NCBI GenBank assembly: GCA_011800155.1
Contig: CM022374.1
Location: 1,798,001 to 1,862,000 of the forward strand
From: Flammulina velutipes
Lineage: Eukaryota; Basidiomycota; Agaricomycetes; Agaricales; Physalacriaceae
DNA length: 64,000 nucleotides
Reading direction: 5' to 3'
The position numbers and the translations under genes were made by a program. The notes under the pieces are model-generated. The model made no database searches. It saw nothing but the letters and a program-made list of their open reading frames with translations, and was not told where the DNA came from. Positions 32,495 through 43,394 of the stretch are shown piece by piece; position 1 is the first letter of the stretch; every line of letters starts with the position of its first letter.

Positions 32495-34629
32495 CTAGTT
32501 GATATCGAGTCTGGCTGCTAACATGAATCCTGGAGGTGGAGCCCTGCCCGAACGTTTGCTAGGAGATCCATGCGGCGTCCTATTGGGCAATGCAGGCGAT
32601 TCGACTTTGGCCAAAGCCTGCGGAGGTGGCCCCAACAGCCTGGAGATGGCCCACGGAAGTTCATAACGTGCCCGCCCAACAAAGGCGATGTATCGTGCAA
32701 TCTCCAAGTGGAGTGTAGGGTAGTACGTCGTCGAAGCTTTTCGCGCAATCTACGAGTGGTCATCGTCAGCCTGTTGGTCTTACACACAATCGTGATGTCT
32801 TACGAGGATTATACGCTCCAACCCAGACAAGAACAAGTCAGAGTGGAGTCGATATGTAGAGAGGTCGTCGTCACTGGCCAAAGAGAGGTCCTCTGCGGCT
32901 TTAGAGATAGCATTGAGAAGTCGGAAATGAGTTGTCTGCTCGGGTCAGCGTATATTCACGAACAAGATCAGACAGTCACATACGAAGTAGCCAACAGCTT
33001 CAAATTCTACTCCACCAGTCATGCCACCAGGCGCTCGAGGTTTCTCAACGTGGTCTTCATTGGTTTCGGATAATATCCAAATCGTGTTATTCGGGTGACA
33101 GAACACCCAAAAGTAGTCTCTGCATATGTCGGAGAGCTCCTGCAAATAAGTCTTATAGATGCGAGGCTTGTGCAAAGACTCGATAAAAGCATGGGGGGAC
33201 ACCGGAGCAGCGGGTGACTCGGTTGGGGGCGGGGCAGGAGTGAGAAGTAGTGCACGAATCAATCCGAAAAGTGTCGTGTGCGGCGCAGGTAGTGTAATTA
33301 GTTTACTAGGAACCACATCGTTGGTGTCCCAGACCTCGCGTCGGCCACGGGGACTGTGGCGCGATGGGAGAGATGAAACGGGGTATAATTCGAAGAGGAT
33401 GAGCAAGAGGTCTGTTATTAGTTGGCGAGTGGCGACGTCTCCAGGTTTCTTGTCGGAATACAGTAGTGCAACGAGTTGCACGAACGGTGTTGGGCAAGAG
33501 CTGCGGAGAGCAAAACAGCCAATCGAAGAGGTCGAAAGCGCCTTGAAACATCGCAAAAGTTCGTGAAGGACTTGGTCATCGTGTTGTTCCTCTCTGCCCA
33601 AAAGATCAGTATAGCAGGTATCATCCAGGCGGACATACCAACCTCCATTCCACCTCCAATAATTCATTCAGACGCGTCAGAAGAGATGAATAACCTCCGA
33701 GTTTCAAGAAGTCCTGTGACCATCTGAAAGGTGGTTAGGACAGCACTACAGCTGAAGGAGAGGACGCACGATGCTGATTCATTCCTGAGAAGCAATCTAA
33801 GTTTCTTGATAAACTCGACATCCAGGTCGGTACTGGAGGTACTGCTGAGAGCACTAATCATCTGCGTTGCAGACACGTTCTTGCCGATGGTGCCATATTT
33901 ATCCTTGTTGGATTTGCTGCCACCAGCGGTGAGGTCTGTCACCGATGCAGACATGGCAAGGTTGAGGGTGCTTCGCGACGTCAACGCGTCGAAGGACATG
34001 CCACGTGCGTGGCTGCTGGACTTGCGCGGCGTGGGCGACGCTCCAACCGATGGGTTATGATGCGATGACAGCTGGGGCGGCGCAAACGGCCGAATGGGCG
34101 GGTAGAGCTCATCAGCTTCCAATGACAAATTGGTCTGACGAGGAGAACTCAGAGATTCGGTGCTCCTCGTCCGCCGCAAAGCAATGGAACGTGGCGTGTG
34201 GGGCGGAGTTCGTCTCGGATCGGGGCTCGGCTTCAACGCGAGGACATGCGACGACTTTAGCATGGCAGCCTTCACCGTAGAGTCCATCCCAGCCAGCTTA
34301 GGACGGAGTGTAGACGGTATTTGAAGGTCATCCTAGATCTATCATCAGCTTCTCCTCATTGAATCCGCACGACAGCGCACCAAAAGTTTGTCGAATGCTT
34401 GGTTCGTCGCAGGCCCTATGGCGCATTCTGCCTCTGCTGACTCCAGTTTCTTCTTCTTCTCGTATGCTTGCATGAAGCTCTTGGTTGCAGTAGTAGCTGG
34501 TCGATTGCTTTTGGACTTGGACGCGCCAGGCTGGTTCTCCTTGTCGTTCACAGTCGTATCTAGAGTCGTTACCATCGTAAAATCCGCATTGGAGGCGACC
34601 CTCTTGCTAGGAAGGATGCCTTTGAACAT
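32495..34629 (-). CDS. Formin GTPase-binding-domain protein without visible FH2 domain
   Basis: A multi-exon gene from ATG 34629. The N-terminal block FDKLLDDLQIPSTLRPKLAG, continuing VKAAMLKSSHVLAL, resembles the Rho-GTPase-binding region of Diaphanous-type formins. A Ser-rich linker (SSPRQTNLS, TPRKSSSH) is followed by an armadillo-like helical region (LLTRLNELLEVEW, VLHELLRCFKALST, LITDLLLILFELYP). The C terminus ends SKRSGRAPPPGFMLAARLDIN. No FH1 proline repeats or FH2 actin-nucleating domain is seen, so it probably senses a Rho GTPase and recruits other factors to sites of polarised growth rather than nucleating actin itself. That role is inferred. Introns contain no frame breaks. Confidence 0.72.
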
Positions 34630-34786
34630 CGTTTGGTAGAATATGAGTGGTGTTAAGAGGGTAGTGGCAAGCAATGGTGATTACATAACTTGGTTGGACT
34701 TCCCTGTTGTCCGCCACTCACGTGGTCCTGGTGTTTCTATATTCGGACATCCAAATGCGCAATACTTTTCTAATTCAAGCAACGAA

Positions 34787-35598
34787 CTACGTTACGGTAG
34801 CATATTTCTCCAGGCTCTCCAAAAATCTTCCCCATCTTCCGTCGTTCACGCTTGCTATGTCTTTCCATTCCTGGCTCTCCTTGCCAAATATCAGCTGGAT
34901 CCAACGCAGTAGTCCCGCCACATAGATGTCGCAGAAGCAAAGAGTGTCACCCATGATGAACGTATCTCCATCGTCCATCCACGACGCAACCTGTTTAAAC
35001 CCCTCTACAAGCCTGGTCCACTCAGCCTTCTTCTCTTACCCGCGAGGAGTGATCTCTTCCATCTTTGCTCCCATGTCTATCTCCCTCGTCCTCCGGAAAT
35101 ATTCGGTGCTTTGTGGATTGAGAATGGTGAACGTCTGGGGCACTGTGAATCTCGACAAGGCGCCCATGCGGGCGACGAAGGCTGCGCGATACGCACGAAC
35201 GAACGTGTTTATGCCCGGAGGGAAGAGCTTGGGTGTATCGGGATATGTTTCGTCCAGGTATTTCGCGATAGCCGTCGAGTCCGAGATGAACTGACCGGTA
35301 CTGCTGTCGTGGAGTAAAGGCACAGTGTAATAGGGCGAGCCGTCTGCGTTGGTGTCCGAGGCAGCAACACCATGCTTCTCATAAAGTGCTGCGATATCGG
35401 GGTACTCGACCCACTCAGTCTGATGAGGAAGGCCTTTGTAATTCAGGCAATATCTGGGAGTTTACTAGGTAAGTCCGTCCTGTGGTATAGTGAGGAAGAG
35501 CTGAACCTTGTTTTCCAGGTGTTAGGCGACCAAGCTTTCTCAGGTAGCTGAGAAGGAAGGTCATACAACGTCAAAGTAGCCAGTTTTACGGCTGACAT
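34787..35598 (-). pseudogene. Fungal-specific GST (GSTFuA-like), tandem copy 1, in-frame stop
   Basis: Homologous along its length to the two GST genes at 35917 and 37012: start MSAVKLATLTLYDLPSQLP, EKAWSPNTWKTR, LHDSSTGQFISDSTAIAKY, and C-terminal MDDGDTFIMGDTLCF. A TAA codon at 35036-35038 interrupts the frame exactly where the paralogues have GD-E/GDER; the remaining 82 codons stay in frame. The product would lack the second half of the all-helical C-terminal domain. Treating the region as an intron (GTAAGA to AACAG, 49 bases) would shift the frame, so this does not rescue it. It is probably a young pseudogene, unless stop read-through or a base error is involved. It is also the most diverged of the three copies. 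Confidence 0.75.
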
Positions 35599-35916
35599 GG
35601 TGGCACAAGGAAGAGAGGTCTTGGTGGCGTGGTCTGATATGTATCTGCAACCGATGATCTTATCATGATCGTCATGGGTCCATATTCTACGTGTTATTGC
35701 TACCATTTAGGGTCGTATGCGATCTCATAAAGTGCGTTGTCTCCACTAACCGTGCTATAACGCCATCTCACTTATTGAATAAAGCCTAAGGTACACTTCT
35801 ACCAACATTCGAACAAAACAAGTATCGGAAGTTTCAATTGATACTTACCAACTTTTCAGATATGTCAGCCATTGGGAGGTTGCTATTTTTATTCTAAACA
35901 CAGATCGTTATACGTT

Positions 35917-36716
35917 TCAACGCGGAGAAACATCAGAATCCTGATAGCTGTCCAATTTCTTAAGCAACTTGCCCCATCTTCCGTCTTGCCAACTCGTCAC
36001 CTGCTTCCATTCCTCGTCCTCTTCCCCGATGACGGTCCTAACCCAGACAAGCCACGACCCGGTTATAATATCGGCAAAGGAGAGCGTGTCGCCCATAACG
36101 AATTCGTCTCCCTTACCCCACCAAGAGTCAACAACGGCCAATCCTTGCTCGACTTTGGCCCACTGGGCGCTTCGCTCGTCGCCCTCGAGCTCTTTGCTAC
36201 CAGCTGCCAATTTCTTCTGGAAATGCTCCACACTCCTCGCGTTCAAGAAGCTGTATGTCTTCAAGGAAACGAATGGGAACACGGCGGCGATCTGCTTCAT
36301 GTACGCCACATCGTATGCGCGAATGAGGGCATCTGTGCCGGGGTGAAAGAGTTTGGGCGTGTCTGAATAGGTCTCGTCGAGATATTTGGCGATGAATGTC
36401 GATCCCGATATGAAGCGTCCCGTGGATTCATCGTGGATCAAAGGGAGCGTGTAATGAGGCGAGCCGTCCGACTTTTTCTCCGTCGCAAGAACACCAGATT
36501 TCTGATAGAGCGCTGCGATATCTGGGTACTCGACCCACTCGCTCTTGAAAGGCAAACCCTTGTAGTTTAGGGAATACCTGGTCTCAGTGAGTTTCGATTA
36601 TCATATACCATCAGTATGAAAACTCACCTTGCCTTCAGTGTATTAGGCGACCAGGCTTTTCCGGGAGCGGTAGAAGGAATATCGTAGAGAGTCAAGTGCG
36701 GCGCCTTGGATGTCAT
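35917..36716 (-). CDS. Glutathione S-transferase, fungal-specific class (GSTFuA-like), copy 2
   Basis: Exons 36716-36628 and 36577-35917 give 249 residues. The N-terminal thioredoxin-fold domain reads LTLYDIPSTAPGKAWSPNT (a Ser sits in the catalytic-residue region), then NYKGLPFKSEWVEYPDI and the glutathione-binding ESTGRFISGSTFIAKYLDE. The C-terminal helical domain contains VMGDTLSFADIITGSWLVW. The SPNT start and WVEYPDI block mark a basidiomycete group (GSTFuA) known to bind plant and wood-derived compounds, acting as detoxifying or ligand-binding enzymes in the cytosol. Two intact copies and a broken one in tandem indicate local expansion. Confidence 0.87.
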
Positions 36717-37011
36717 TGTAGGGGTGCCTTCTGGAGGAGCTGTCTTTTTATTTGCCTGGCAGCTTCTTCGATTACCATACGATACCAGATACCGTGACCG
36801 CTTATATATCTTATCACTGGATAATCCTCCCAGTCATCGGGGGGGTATTGTCCGTTGGAACCAGCATTACGTTGTGTGCTCCCAGTCTCGACTGGGTTTC
36901 GAAGCCATGCTGAACGAACGTTGATCGTGTAGTAATGGATTTTGACTTTCCCACAAACATCATTCAGTACATTGGTTTGTTCAATTTACAGCGACGAACA
37001 TTTACACATTT

Positions 37012-37823
37012 CTAGCGCGTAGAGACATCAGCGTCCTTGAATTGGTCCAAGCTCTTCACCAACTTGGCCCATCGCCCGTCCTGCCAGCTCGCCACTTGCT
37101 TCCATTCCTCGCTGTCTTCGCCGAAGATATTCCTTATCCAGACAAGCCACCCTCCCGTGATGATATCGGCATAAGAAATAGTGCTCCCCATCACGAAGTC
37201 ATCTCCTTTGCCCAACCAGGAGGCAACAACACCGAAGGCCTGTTCGACTTTGGCCCACTGGACTCTTCGCTCATCGCCCTGGGGCTCCTTGGTATCCCCA
37301 AAGGCAACTTTGATCTTCTTCTCGAAATGGTCCAAGCTACGAGTGTTCATAACTCTGTAAGTCTGGAAGAAGGTGAAGATGTACACAGGGGAGATCGTGC
37401 TGGTATACGCCGCATTGTAGGCGCGGATGAGCGAATCTGTGCCGGGAGGAAAGAGTTTGGGAGTGTCGGGGTACGTGTCATCGAGGTATTTGGCGATGAG
37501 CAAGGAATCCGATATGAATCTACCGGTAGATTCGTCGTGGATCAGAGGGAGAGTGGGATGAGGCGAGCCGTCCGGTTTCTTCTCCGTCGCCGGGATACCG
37601 TGCTTTTGGTAGAGCGCAACGATGTCTGGGTACTCAACCCATTCGCTCTTGAAGGGCAAGCCCTTGTAATTCAGAGAATACCTGATCTCTCGAGTAAGTT
37701 TCGATGAAATACTATTACTATTGTGAAGAACTACCTCGCCTTCCAAGTGTTAGGCGACCAGGCCTTTCCTGGGACTGTAGAGGGGATGTCATAGAGAGTT
37801 ATGGTGGGCGTGTTGGAGGACAT
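37012..37823 (-). CDS. Glutathione S-transferase, fungal-specific class (GSTFuA-like), copy 3
   Basis: Two exons from ATG 37823, with the same single intron position as copy 2 (after the codons for SPNTWKA). The protein has YDIPSTVPGKAWSPNT, WVEYPDIVALYQKHG, ESTGRFISDSLLIAKYLDD and VMGSTISYADIITGGWLVW. It is closely similar to copy 2 and ends with nearly the same residues (DADVSTR against DSDVSPR). It probably conjugates or binds electrophilic or aromatic compounds met during growth on plant material; substrate preference cannot be deduced. The gene order and strand of all three copies are the same. Confidence 0.88.
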
Positions 37824-38227
37824 TGTGGGGGTTCTCTGTGACCTTGGTTACGCTGTCAGTTTCTCTCGAACGTTTTAACCACGATTTCAACCCACTATAA
37901 CCCCCGATCCGCGATCGTAGGACATCCGCAGACACCGTGACCGCTTACTGATCACTTAATAAGCAACTTTGTCGATGACCAGTTCTTGGGAAGTGTGTGC
38001 GCCACATTATTCATGTGAGGCATGAAATTTGAAGCGGCTTAGCAATGCAAATAGAACCAAGGAGTTTTATACGGGAGTCCTTTTACAGCCATCCAGCTTG
38101 AATTCGGAGTTCAAGTTCAACGTGTCAAGCAGTCCTTGGTAGTCGTGGCGACGGATGAGCGGGCCGATTCGTTGCTGCCTGCCAGTGGCTTGCACATGTT
38201 TGGTCTTGTACACCTTGTCTCTATACG
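37824..38227. other. Divergent intergenic region
   Basis: About 400 bases between the GST array and the divergent Rab gene; promoters for both are expected here. Nothing else recognised. Confidence 0.35.
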
Positions 38228-38949
38228 ATGACCACACCTCCTTGGAACTATGTTATTAAATTCATCATTACCGGCGACGCCTCTGTCGGCAAATCTTCCC
38301 TTCTCATCCGCCTAACCGACCAACGGTTCCTCGCGCACCCCGATCCCACACTTGGCGTAGAATTTGGCAGCAAGATAATCTCTATTCCAGAGACGGAGAC
38401 GGTGGTAAAGCTGCAGTGCTGGGACACTGCTGGCACAGAGAGTTTCCGCAGTATCACGCGAAGTTACTATCGCGGCGCGGCCGGGGCGTTGGTGGTGTAC
38501 GATGTTACGAGTCGGGCCAGCTTCGAGAACGTCCGCACCTGGCTTGGCGACGTGCGCGAGCATGCAGATCCAAACCTTACATGCATTCTCGTTGGAAACA
38601 AGGTTGACTTGTGCGATCTTGAACCCGACGCACCTGCCCCACCCCCTGGCACCAGACCCCGCGCAGTCACGACCTCAGAGGCCCAAGCATATGCCTCCGC
38701 GGAAGGCATCCTTTTCGTCGAGGCATCCGCCAAATCAGGCCAAGGTGTTGAGGACGCGTTCGTTGTCGCCACAAAGGACATACTAGAGAAGATTAAAGAA
38801 GGTAGATTCGACGGGGATCGGGTGAGTCATATCTCAAGTAATCCATCTGCTCGTTGGCTGACATTCACGCGCAGGCTGGCGTGAAGCTCTCAAAGCCGAC
38901 TCTCCAACTCGATGCGGGGGGCAGCGCTGCGCAGGGCAAATGTTGCTAA
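38228..38949 (+). CDS. Rab-family small GTPase (Rab2/Rab4-like)
   Basis: Exons 38228-38821 and 38875-38949 give 222 residues. Nucleotide-binding motifs are GDASVGKSS (P-loop), T in PTLGVEFG (switch I), WDTAGTESF (switch II), GNKVDL and EASAKSG. SITRSYYRGAAGALVVYDVT is typical of Rab2/Rab4 proteins, as is EKIKEGRFD. The C terminus ends in C-C, a double-geranylgeranylation signal for membrane attachment. The usual switch II Gln (DTAGQE) is Thr here, which in other GTPases lowers intrinsic hydrolysis; I recall the same substitution in some other basidiomycete relatives. A Pro-rich insert (DAPAPPPGTRP) lies between GNKVDL and the SAK motif. Expected role: vesicle traffic at Golgi or endosomes. 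Confidence 0.9.
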
Positions 38950-39459
38950 TTTACCTCCAGGTCGTCATGGACACACTATACACTACCCGGAATCAACACA
39001 CTTAGACATTCGCCTTCACGACAGCTTCCACACCCGACGGCTAGCCGCCCGTCGAGGTATTTCGAAAGGCCGGAGCGTGACCTACCATTCGCCTGGTCCT
39101 GTGTCACAATTTGTACTGACACTGGACAGAGGGGATGGCGGCGAGAGGAGAAGGAGAGAGATACACATGTATGTGAGTCGCGGAAATACTCCTTCAAGAA
39201 TGGGAGACAACTCAGGAGGCATTGTTGCCTTGCTAGAACATGTTGAATATCCTGATTCATTCTACCAATAAATGATACAGCATGCACCAAAATGTCGCTT
39301 ACTTCTTAGTCTTCCTTGTCATCGTCTCAACGGAGGTACTCTCATTGGCTCCAGCTCTGTCGGGCGGGATGTGTCGGACGTCCGAGTTGTCGCTCTCATG
39401 CCGCTCACAGCAGGTATAAGGGCGCGGATGACAGTCGATTGCCTCTCAATATTCCAGCG
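38950..39459. other. Intergenic between Rab and reductase genes
   Basis: About 510 bases holding the Rab 3' end and the reductase promoter. Overlapping short frames show no domain. Confidence 0.35.
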
Positions 39460-41078
39460 ATGTCTACCTCTAACCCTGCAGTATTATTCAAAAAGCCCGT
39501 AGACGATGGCCAGCTTCCAATGGCCGGAGAGCATCTTGTGTACGATGATACGAGGTCAATCGATCTGGAAAGCATCCCTTTGAATGGAGGCTTCTTGTCA
39601 GAAACTGTGCTCGTCACGTACGTTTCTTATCGCCTTTGTTTTTATTCCCAGTATTTGAGTTTTGCAGGCCCGAGTCCGTAATGAGGCTTCGTATGCGCCA
39701 TCGCGAACATGCTGACTTTGTCACGACCTACAACCTCGACGAACCGTATGTTTATATTCACAGTTCTGAAATATTGTACTGACAAGCTTTTTAGTCTTGT
39801 GTCCTTTGGGGTTGTCAGGGTGTTGCGGTCTGAGAAAGAGGGCGTCAATCCGGGTGACTATATGGTCGGCTACACGCCGTGGCAACAATATACCGTTCAG
39901 CCGTATGCTGAAGGTGGGTATCGATTCGCAGATGCCATCCAATCCCATCTCACTGCTATGTAGGGCGTGTCGATTTCAAATCCGAGGAATGGAAGGCAAG
40001 AGTGTTGGATAGTTCGTGCTCGTCTTGCAAGCACAGCTAATTTACTAATATCTAACCGCGCAGTTGATAGCCACCTTTCTCTGCGAATCGTGCCCGATCC
40101 AAATGGCGTGTATTCGTTGGCGCAATATGTCTCTGCCCTTGGCGCACCTGGGATGTGCGCATACTGCAGTCTGAAAGGGCTTGCTCAAGTAAAGCAGGTT
40201 AGTAGTACACGTTTTCTCATTTTTGCCTCTCACGATCGCTCTTAATTTAGGGAGATACGAGGACACTGTTCGTGTCAGCAGGTGCTTCTAGTGTAGGACT
40301 GTAAGTGTTGTCATTTTTGCTATCAAACGGAGTGTTCACACTCGCTTGTTAGACTTGTCATTCAGCTTGCAAAGGAATCTGGGTCAGCTCGCTGTTTCCG
40401 CATTTTTACCCGCAAGCTGACCTATGTTATAGCCTAAAAGTAATTGCCTCAGCTGGCTCGGAGAGTAAACTAGAGATGATGCGCTCTCTGGGTGCTGATT
40501 GTGTATTCAATTACAAGACAGAGGGATACGACAAGCCTCTCGCAAAGTACGGTCCTCTTGATATCGTCTACGTGAGTGAGACGAAGCTGTTTATTTCTGT
40601 GGCTGACTTATGTCCAGGATAATGTCGGTGCCGAAGCTTTGGAGGCAGCTATCGAACACACATCTTTCCAAGCTCTTGTAATTGTACGACCAAGTCTTTG
40701 CATTATTAGCACCATTAACAGATTCATAGTGTGGTGGAACATCGGCGGACTACGGTGTCCATCCTTCTCAGCGGTACGGCATAAAGGTATGTTCGCAGTT
40801 CTGCTCCAGGTATACTTTCTCGCCGCTAATCGCGTCTTTCTCAGAACATGGAGCATGTCTTCCAGAAGGCGTTGAGAATCACCGGGCTGTTCGTGACAGC
40901 ACTTATGAAGGACCTCGGCGATGCATACTTTACCGAGATGCCCAAGCTCTTAGCAGAAGGAAAACTAAGAAGTGATATTCTGAGAATCGATGGCTTGAAG
41001 AATGCGCCACAGGCAACTGTGGACATGTTAACAGGAAACGGAGGGAACGTAGGAAAACCTGTAGTCTTTTTCAGTTGA
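39460..41078 (+). CDS. Medium-chain NADP-dependent reductase (alkenal/prostaglandin-reductase type)
   Basis: A gene with several small introns, starting MSTSNPAVLFKKPVDDGQ. Features are VMRLRMRHREHADF, the cofactor-binding block LFVSAGASSVGLLVIQLAKE (assembled across an intron), KVIASAGSESKLEMMRSLGA, and DIVYDNVGAEALEAAI. The C terminus reads LRSDILRIDGL and ends GKPVVFFS. No zinc-coordinating cysteine pattern is visible, as expected for the zinc-free leukotriene-B4-dehydrogenase/PTGR branch of the MDR superfamily. Such enzymes reduce the double bond of alpha,beta-unsaturated aldehydes and ketones with NADPH. It is near the GST array, which also deals with electrophiles, but I see no direct sign of co-regulation. 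Confidence 0.8.
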
Positions 41079-41274
41079 GAATGAATTTATTCTTTGTATT
41101 TCAAATGTGTCTTTTCACAGGTATATGACTGGGGTAGACAAGCGTATAATAGCACTATGATTGGATGGTGGGAAGAGGACAGCAGCGTTACGTAAACGAT
41201 ATCCGTTGCCCGCACGTGAAATCGCGGATTCTTCATTGCTTGTTCCTGCCCGGAGTAGCTAATAGCGCGCTTGA

Positions 41275-42690
41275 ATGCCAACCACGACGAGCACAATCGT
41301 GAGCCCGTCGTCGTCGTTCATGGCGACGACGAAACACAAGGTCTACGTACCGTCGCCATCGTCTCGACTTGGTTCCCTCATTGACAGTGCAGGCCGTGCA
41401 TTCGTCAACCATGAATATCGTCTAACTCAGTCTCTCGTTGATTCCGCATTTGCAATTCTCCATCCACCGATATCTTCGCCTGACTCGTTGGACAACTACC
41501 GCCGTCGCTGGGATATTTTCAGGATCACACTCGAGGCCCATGTCTACACCACGACCTCTGCGTCCGACGACCTTCCCCCGTATCTCAAGGACCTGCTCCT
41601 CCAATCCTCCCACTCTTTGGTAACCGCAATGTACCAGCGGTCACTTACCCTGTTTACCCCGGCGAACGGATCCTCCAAAAATCATTCTCCATTCAATGTG
41701 ATCTATATCCCTCCCGCCGTCATCACCACGCTTGTCTATGCTAGTATCAAAGTTAATTGCCCCGACGTTGGGCGAATTATCATAGAGGAATGGCTTGCTC
41801 GACGCGACGGGTACTCCTCGTCGGACCGTCACGAAGCATACAAGAAGCTTCTGGCCATATACACTCTCCAGATCCTGCCAGCGCTTGACCAATGGGATTA
41901 TGCAAAGGAATTTCTGGAATATGAAAGCGAACTCTCTCCCAAATCACGCCAAGTACGTTCCAGGATGATATCTCTGCCCTTTCTCATGCCGTTTATTTTT
42001 ATCCAGTACCTACAAAAGTCGCTGCAAGAAGCATATGACAAGACTGAGAGTCTACGAACTCCTCGCAGCGCATCGATACCAAGCACCCCCGCCTCACCTC
42101 GCAGCCTATCTCCTGCACCATCCAACACATCCTCATCATCGTCTCTGTCAACTACATCTACCCACACTGTCGTACCCGCGACACCACGGGGGAACCGAAC
42201 CCCATATTCGATGACAAAACTACCCAACGCTTCCGAGTCAAACGACTCGATATCTTCAAGGAACACGGCCAAACCCCATGCCAAATCAGATCAACGCGCT
42301 TCACCTGACCGCAGACAACAGTCACTCGACCGATCATCGTCGTCCTACTCTGCACCCAACGGTCCTCTGCTTACTCGGCCACATTCTCTTACTCCAGTGG
42401 CGACGAGCAACCCGGGGATTGTGGCGTTGATGAAGGCGTTCCTTGGTCCCATTTTTAACTCGACCAAGTTCACTACATTCTTGATCCTTGGAATCATTTT
42501 TCCAATGGTGTCGATGATTGTGAGGCTGAGGCGACGGCCAGCTAGTGGTTCTGTGAAGACGGTCGATGCGGTTCGGAAGCGCCTTCAGGCAGTGAATGGT
42601 GCAGAGGCCGGTGTCTTGGGTAGGATGTGGAGTGAGGCTATGAGGGTCATTACCGATACTGTGAGGATGGGTGGAAGTGGGCTTGTATGA
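41275..42690 (+). CDS. Tail-anchored membrane protein, possibly PEX26-like
   Basis: The frame is open from ATG 41275 to 42690. An N-terminal helical region (LGSLIDSAGRAFVNHEYRL, about residues 32-50, to about 225) is followed by a long Ser/Pro/Thr-rich linker and one hydrophobic segment near the C terminus (FTTFLILGIIFPMVSMIVRL) with a basic flank, the layout of a tail-anchored protein. A stop-free 54-base stretch at 41953-42006 begins GTACGT and ends TCCAG, so it is probably an intron; if spliced it removes 18 codons without changing frame. The architecture recalls PEX26-type peroxisomal receptors, but I have no diagnostic motif, so this identity is weak. Alternatives include any ER, mitochondrial or peroxisomal tail-anchored protein. 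Confidence 0.6.
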   Translation: MPTTTSTIVSPSSSFMATTKHKVYVPSPSSRLGSLIDSAGRAFVNHEYRLTQSLVDSAFAILHPPISSPDSLDNYRRRWDIFRITLEAHVYTTTSASDDLPPYLKDLLLQSSHSLVTAMYQRSLTLFTPANGSSKNHSPFNVIYIPPAVITTLVYASIKVNCPDVGRIIIEEWLARRDGYSSSDRHEAYKKLLAIYTLQILPALDQWDYAKEFLEYESELSPKSRQVRSRMISLPFLMPFIFIQYLQKSLQEAYDKTESLRTPRSASIPSTPASPRSLSPAPSNTSSSSSLSTTSTHTVVPATPRGNRTPYSMTKLPNASESNDSISSRNTAKPHAKSDQRASPDRRQQSLDRSSSSYSAPNGPLLTRPHSLTPVATSNPGIVALMKAFLGPIFNSTKFTTFLILGIIFPMVSMIVRLRRRPASGSVKTVDAVRKRLQAVNGAEAGVLGRMWSEAMRVITDTVRMGGSGLV

Positions 42691-43394
42691 ATACGTATTG
42701 CAGCCATGGCTTTATTTATTCCAGTTATCTATTGTACTACAAGCGAGACCGCCCCATACTACTTATATAGCTCTAATTGGACGAGGTTGGATGTTTTGTA
42801 ACTGGGAATTCAGCGAGAAGCCAATTAACCGAAGTGCTTCCTTTATTAACCTTTTGTTTCCTCCTCTTGTCCTGCTCTGTAGCAGCATTGTTCTCGCCAC
42901 AATCATCACCTTCCTAATGGGGTTCCCTTGGGTTCCTTTAGACCTGGGGTCGTATTGAGTTTATTTCTGCCTCATTGCACTGATGCAGTCTTCACTCTTG
43001 TTCAGCCCGAAAGTCTAGATCTCATTTATGCTTGCCCGTTTCATATGCGCAGGCAAGCATGAACGACATTGAACGCCTGACAGTGACGCGATCGTCCACC
43101 TGGAGATACGGCAAGCACACACCGGGTTGCGACGCCTAGTCCAGCCCACAGAGAACAGGTGCGGGGCATGTAATTTCATTAAGTAGAATAGCCGGTGGGG
43201 TACACTCAAGAACTGGCGGGTATGACGCATGAACGTTTGAACCTTGGCGAAGCGTGGCGTCTGCCCCATCAGGCGCTCTTTCACCCTATTGTTTTTGTCA
43301 CGTTCATCAAAGGCATTCAAATATAGGCGTCTCTTAACACCCCCGTCACGGTGAGCAACGGCGCCATCTCTCTTTCTCTTGTTCTCCTCCCGTC
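42691..43394. other. Intergenic, no gene seen
   Basis: About 700 bases. A 101-codon minus-strand frame (43015-43320) has no recognisable motif and probably occurs by chance. The right end should contain the promoter of the hydrolase gene. Confidence 0.35.

Noticed and set aside
34988..35037. Intron hiding the GST stop codon (GTAAGA ... AACAG)
   Set aside because: It would be 49 bases and shift the downstream frame away from the conserved VASWMDDGD segment.
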